DNA from: Nitrospira sp.
GTDB taxonomy: Bacteria > Nitrospirota > Nitrospiria > Nitrospirales > Nitrospiraceae
DNA: 9,853 nt
Reading direction: 5' to 3'
Assembly (NCBI GenBank): GCA_012032965.1
Contig: JAAUPT010000035.1
Location: forward strand, 1-9,853
Below the pieces are notes generated by a model, which saw only the letters and a program-made list of their open reading frames with translations, did no database searches and was not told the DNA's origin. Positions 7,946-9,853 of the stretch are shown here, one piece after another. Position 1 is the stretch's first letter, and each line of letters starts with the position of its first letter. The position numbers and the translations under genes were made by a program.

Positions 7946-8366
7946 CTAATCGTGGATTTTAGCCCCTTCCTCTCGACGCGTAAAACTCAGGACATTGAAG
8001 GTCGGCCCAATGATCGTCACAATCAAGCCCCAGAGTAGGATCGCGGTGATCGCGCGGTAAAAGACAAGATCGAAGACTGTCATAAGACCGGCACCCACGA
8101 TTATGCTGAAGCGGCCGACCACCGTTCCAAGCAGAGCGATCCCCTGAAACGCGATACCGATTCGCCTCGTCCAGGAGGGATTGTGACAGGGTCAGAGAAT
8201 ATCCGAGAAACAAGATGCCTGCCAGCACACTTTCGAAGATGATCGCGTCGCGATGCCCATACTCTTCAGCTTGCAAACCGGCATGAATGAGCGCAGCGAT
8301 GGCGAATGCCGCCGCTTCGGCAAACAGGAACGTCCGGGTCTGCAACGGCAGGCGATAGTCCTTCAT
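7946..8366 (-). CDS. Four-helix integral membrane protein, frameshifted
   Basis: The first half is read from the ATG at 8366 and the second half in another frame ending at the TAG at 7946-7948. Removing one T near 8186 (minus strand CTG-T-CAC) joins them as LTLHNPSWTRRIGIAFQGIA and gives 139 residues. Hydrophobic stretches lie at about 13-32, 43-60, 68-92 and 102-122, so about four membrane helices. The C-terminus, FTRREEGAKIHD, is charged. Without the repair the frame runs to 7959 through an unlikely Arg/Asp/Cys-rich tail. I recall the pattern of PSWTRRIG followed by a hydrophobic helix from uncharacterised bacterial membrane proteins, but can name no function. The start overlaps the stop of the small upstream ORF as ATGA (8366-8363), indicating translational coupling in an operon with the methyltransferase gene. 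Confidence 0.7.
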
Positions 8367-8547
8367 CTCCGTACGAGTCCAGCAACCTTTTGGAAACGCT
8401 TGCTTCAGTCAAACACTGATTTGCCATCAAGGCTCCTAGCAAAACTCCTAGAGCAGCAACCAGAAACAGGAGGAAAGAAAATACGAGAGGTTACTTCGCG
8501 AGGGCACTGGTACTGGCCTGGATAGCTAGAGCATCAATGGCACTCAT
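8363..8547 (-). CDS. Small single-span membrane peptide, disrupted
   Basis: This gene is only visible after allowing for two lesions. It starts at an ATG (8547) that overlaps the methyltransferase TGA as ATGA. It reads MSAIDALAIQASTSALAK, meets a TAA at 8491-8493, and in the same frame continues PLVFSFLLFLVAALGVLL, a clear membrane helix, then GALMANQCLTEA. Adding one base near 8400-8403 leads into KRFQKVAGLVRR and a TGA at 8363-8365, which overlaps the next gene as ATGA. The repaired length is 61 residues including the TAA position, which would be Tyr if TAC. The logic of both overlaps, the hydrophobic helix and the basic C-terminal tail argue for a real gene. The nonsense codon plus the indel leave room for a decayed gene. 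Function is unknown. It is likely co-translated with its neighbours. Confidence 0.45.
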
Positions 8548-9541
8548 GATCGTACAAGCCTGTCATCCAGCTGCAGAGACAACATCTCGCTCGTAGGGAC
8601 ATTGGCACGCACTGCCCGAAACATGCCAAAGCGACACAGCCCGGCCCCAAATGCCAGACGCATTAACAGGAACGTGGGCACTTCCCGCAATGATTTAATC
8701 AACCCGACCACGCCAAACCGAACAATCCCTGCTGGACGGACCATTCCCTGCCAGATGGAATCAAGCCATGAGGGTAAGGTTTCGGCAGTCCAATCTGCTG
8801 TGGTGACTTCACCTGCCACCAGTCCAGTTGCCTCCAGTAATTCTGAAAACCCTTCAATGCTGGAAAATGCTGGATGAGACCACTGATCCAGCAGTTGCCG
8901 CATCACTGGCTTTTCCCAAACATTGAGTGGAACCTGGCGATCGTCCCGCTGATTCCAATCGGCAACGACCACAATCCCACCCGGTTTCAGAACGCGCATA
9001 AGCTCTCGAGCAAATTGCGCCTTATCCGGCATGTGCGGTCCTGCCTCGACCGACCAGACCACATCAAAACTGGCATCGGGGAACGACAGTGCCAGCGCAT
9101 CATCGACCTGAAAGTGGGCATTCACCTCTGGAGAGGTCAGTTGTTGAGCACGTCTGACTTGCTGAGGGCTGATGGTGATTCCTGTGACAGCAAATCCATA
9201 ATCCCGCGCCAGAATGCGACTACTGCCGCCAATGCCACAGCCCACATCTAACACCATCGTACCGGAAGGAAGCGTGTCTAGCCCACCCCAATGCACCATT
9301 TCATGCACAAAGTCTGACTTGGCGTTGAGAAAATCCTTTTGCGGGGTGGAGAGCCATAGTGTCCCAGATGAATATGTTCGCCCCAGTAGAACTCGAGAAT
9401 GCCGTCATTCGTCCAGTCATCGTAGGAATTGGCGACAGAATCGGCAGACTGATATGTGCGGGGGAAGAGCACGTACAGCACGAATCCGATCAGCAGTACG
9501 ACCAGGAGAAGGACGATCGCCCATATGAACATGTTCATCAT
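8544..9541 (-). CDS. Membrane-anchored SAM methyltransferase, MPBQ/MSBQ (tocopherol/plastoquinone) type, frameshifted
   Basis: One gene is in two frames (9278-9541 and 8544-9308). Adding one base to the four-base A/T run at 9337-9340 gives PPR-KKDFLNAKSDFVHEMVHW and 332 residues. An N-terminal membrane helix (4-26) precedes DSVANSYDDWTNDGILEFYW and GEHIHLGHYG (54-63), then the SAM-binding motif VLDVGCGIGG (97-106), GITISPQQV, VWSVEAGPHMPDK, LKPGGIVVVADWNQRDDRQV and a conserved C-terminus including REVPTFLLMRLAFGAGL. From memory the sequence matches, almost segment by segment, cyanobacterial 2-methyl-6-phytylbenzoquinol methyltransferase (Synechocystis sll0418 type), which methylates prenylated benzoquinols in tocopherol and plastoquinone synthesis. 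No other tocopherol gene is present, so the real acceptor may be another membrane quinol. The start could be ATG 9541, 9538 or 9532, or TTG 9586; none has a good ribosome binding site. It heads an apparent operon with two small membrane-protein genes. Confidence 0.85.
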
Positions 9542-9693
9542 ATCGAATGTCTGAATGAACGTGATTTCATGAACCTTTATGGACAATACGAAGAACGTGA
9601 CAGGAATAACCTAGGGAACACCCCACCCCTTCTCTATTGCTGTGCCAACAGAAGTGAAAAGTCGCGTAGATTAGTCTCGGATATGCTACTAAA

Positions 9694-9853
9694 TCAAGGT
9701 GAAGAGTATTGGAATCTCAGTGAACCTGGTATGCTGCAAGCTGTCAGCCTTTTCATTTGCGACTTTTCCTGGGTCTGGAGGTCAGCGGCGCTCGTCCTTT
9801 CTCCCTGCTCGGCCTCCGCGATCACAGCAAGTAGCTTGGCTTCTTCAGACGAG
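9694..9853 (-). CDS. Possible C-terminal end of an unidentified gene running off the window
   Basis: An open minus-strand frame enters from the right edge and ends at TGA (9694-9696). About 52 codons are visible, beginning SSEEAKLLAVIAEAEQGE and containing ERTSAADLQTQEKSQMKRL, a charged helix-like composition typical of real protein. The last 16 residues (TACSIPGSLRFQYSSP) look less protein-like, so the true end may be obscured by an indel. No family is recognised. The gap from here to the methyltransferase start, 9542-9693, holds no supportable gene or convincing promoter. Confidence 0.3.
   Translation of the reverse strand, partial: SSEEAKLLAVIAEAEQGERTSAADLQTQEKSQMKRLTACSIPGSLRFQYSSP

Noticed and set aside
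1..9853. CRISPR array, tRNA, rRNA, insertion sequence or prophage genes
   Set aside because: No regularly spaced repeats, cloverleaf-like tRNA sequence, rRNA sequence or transposase/integrase motifs were seen.

Overview
The window is bacterial chromosomal DNA, moderately GC-rich by eye. Genes lie on both strands, but most of the coding capacity is on the minus strand. My best guess is a Nitrospirota-type (Nitrospira-like) genome. That rests on general recollection of similar gene sets, not on a marker gene, so it is low confidence. No rRNA, tRNA, CRISPR array, insertion sequence or phage gene is visible.

Layout. (1) 63-575 (+) is an intact MoaB/MogA-type molybdenum cofactor gene. It converges on an intact two-CBS-domain protein at 642-1076 (-), which has an excellent ribosome binding site. 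(2) 1231-3326 (-) carries a PhzF-family gene followed by a zinc-type medium-chain dehydrogenase (quinone oxidoreductase-like). Each is broken by a frameshift, and a 123-bp imperfect palindrome separates them. (3) 3432-3689 (+) is a small gene resembling a J-domain that lacks the HPD motif. (4) 3714-7622 (-) is a tandem pair of cobalamin-binding radical SAM paralogues. The upstream copy (5724-7622) is intact; the downstream copy (3714-5658) is split by three indels. (5) 7717-7938 (+) is an N-terminally truncated HigA-type antitoxin with no toxin beside it. (6) 7946-9541 (-) looks like a three-gene operon: a membrane-anchored methyltransferase strongly resembling the cyanobacterial tocopherol/plastoquinone enzyme MPBQ/MSBQ methyltransferase, a previously hidden small single-span membrane peptide, and a four-helix membrane protein. 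The junctions are joined by ATGA start/stop overlaps. All three are disrupted. (7) The last 160 bases may hold the end of another minus-strand gene.

Frame disruptions are very frequent: at least eight in six genes. Most are single-base, several sit in short homopolymers, and each is reversed by a small correction that restores a conserved motif. Uncorrected sequencing error is the simplest explanation. The broken genes are therefore annotated as single loci with reconstructed lengths, not as separate fragments.

The most interesting content is the quinone-type methyltransferase module, because that enzyme family is classically tied to oxygenic phototrophs. Next is the tandem B12-radical SAM pair, with a CX4CX2C cluster motif and a long helical insertion in the cobalamin domain; its substrate cannot be told from the sequence.
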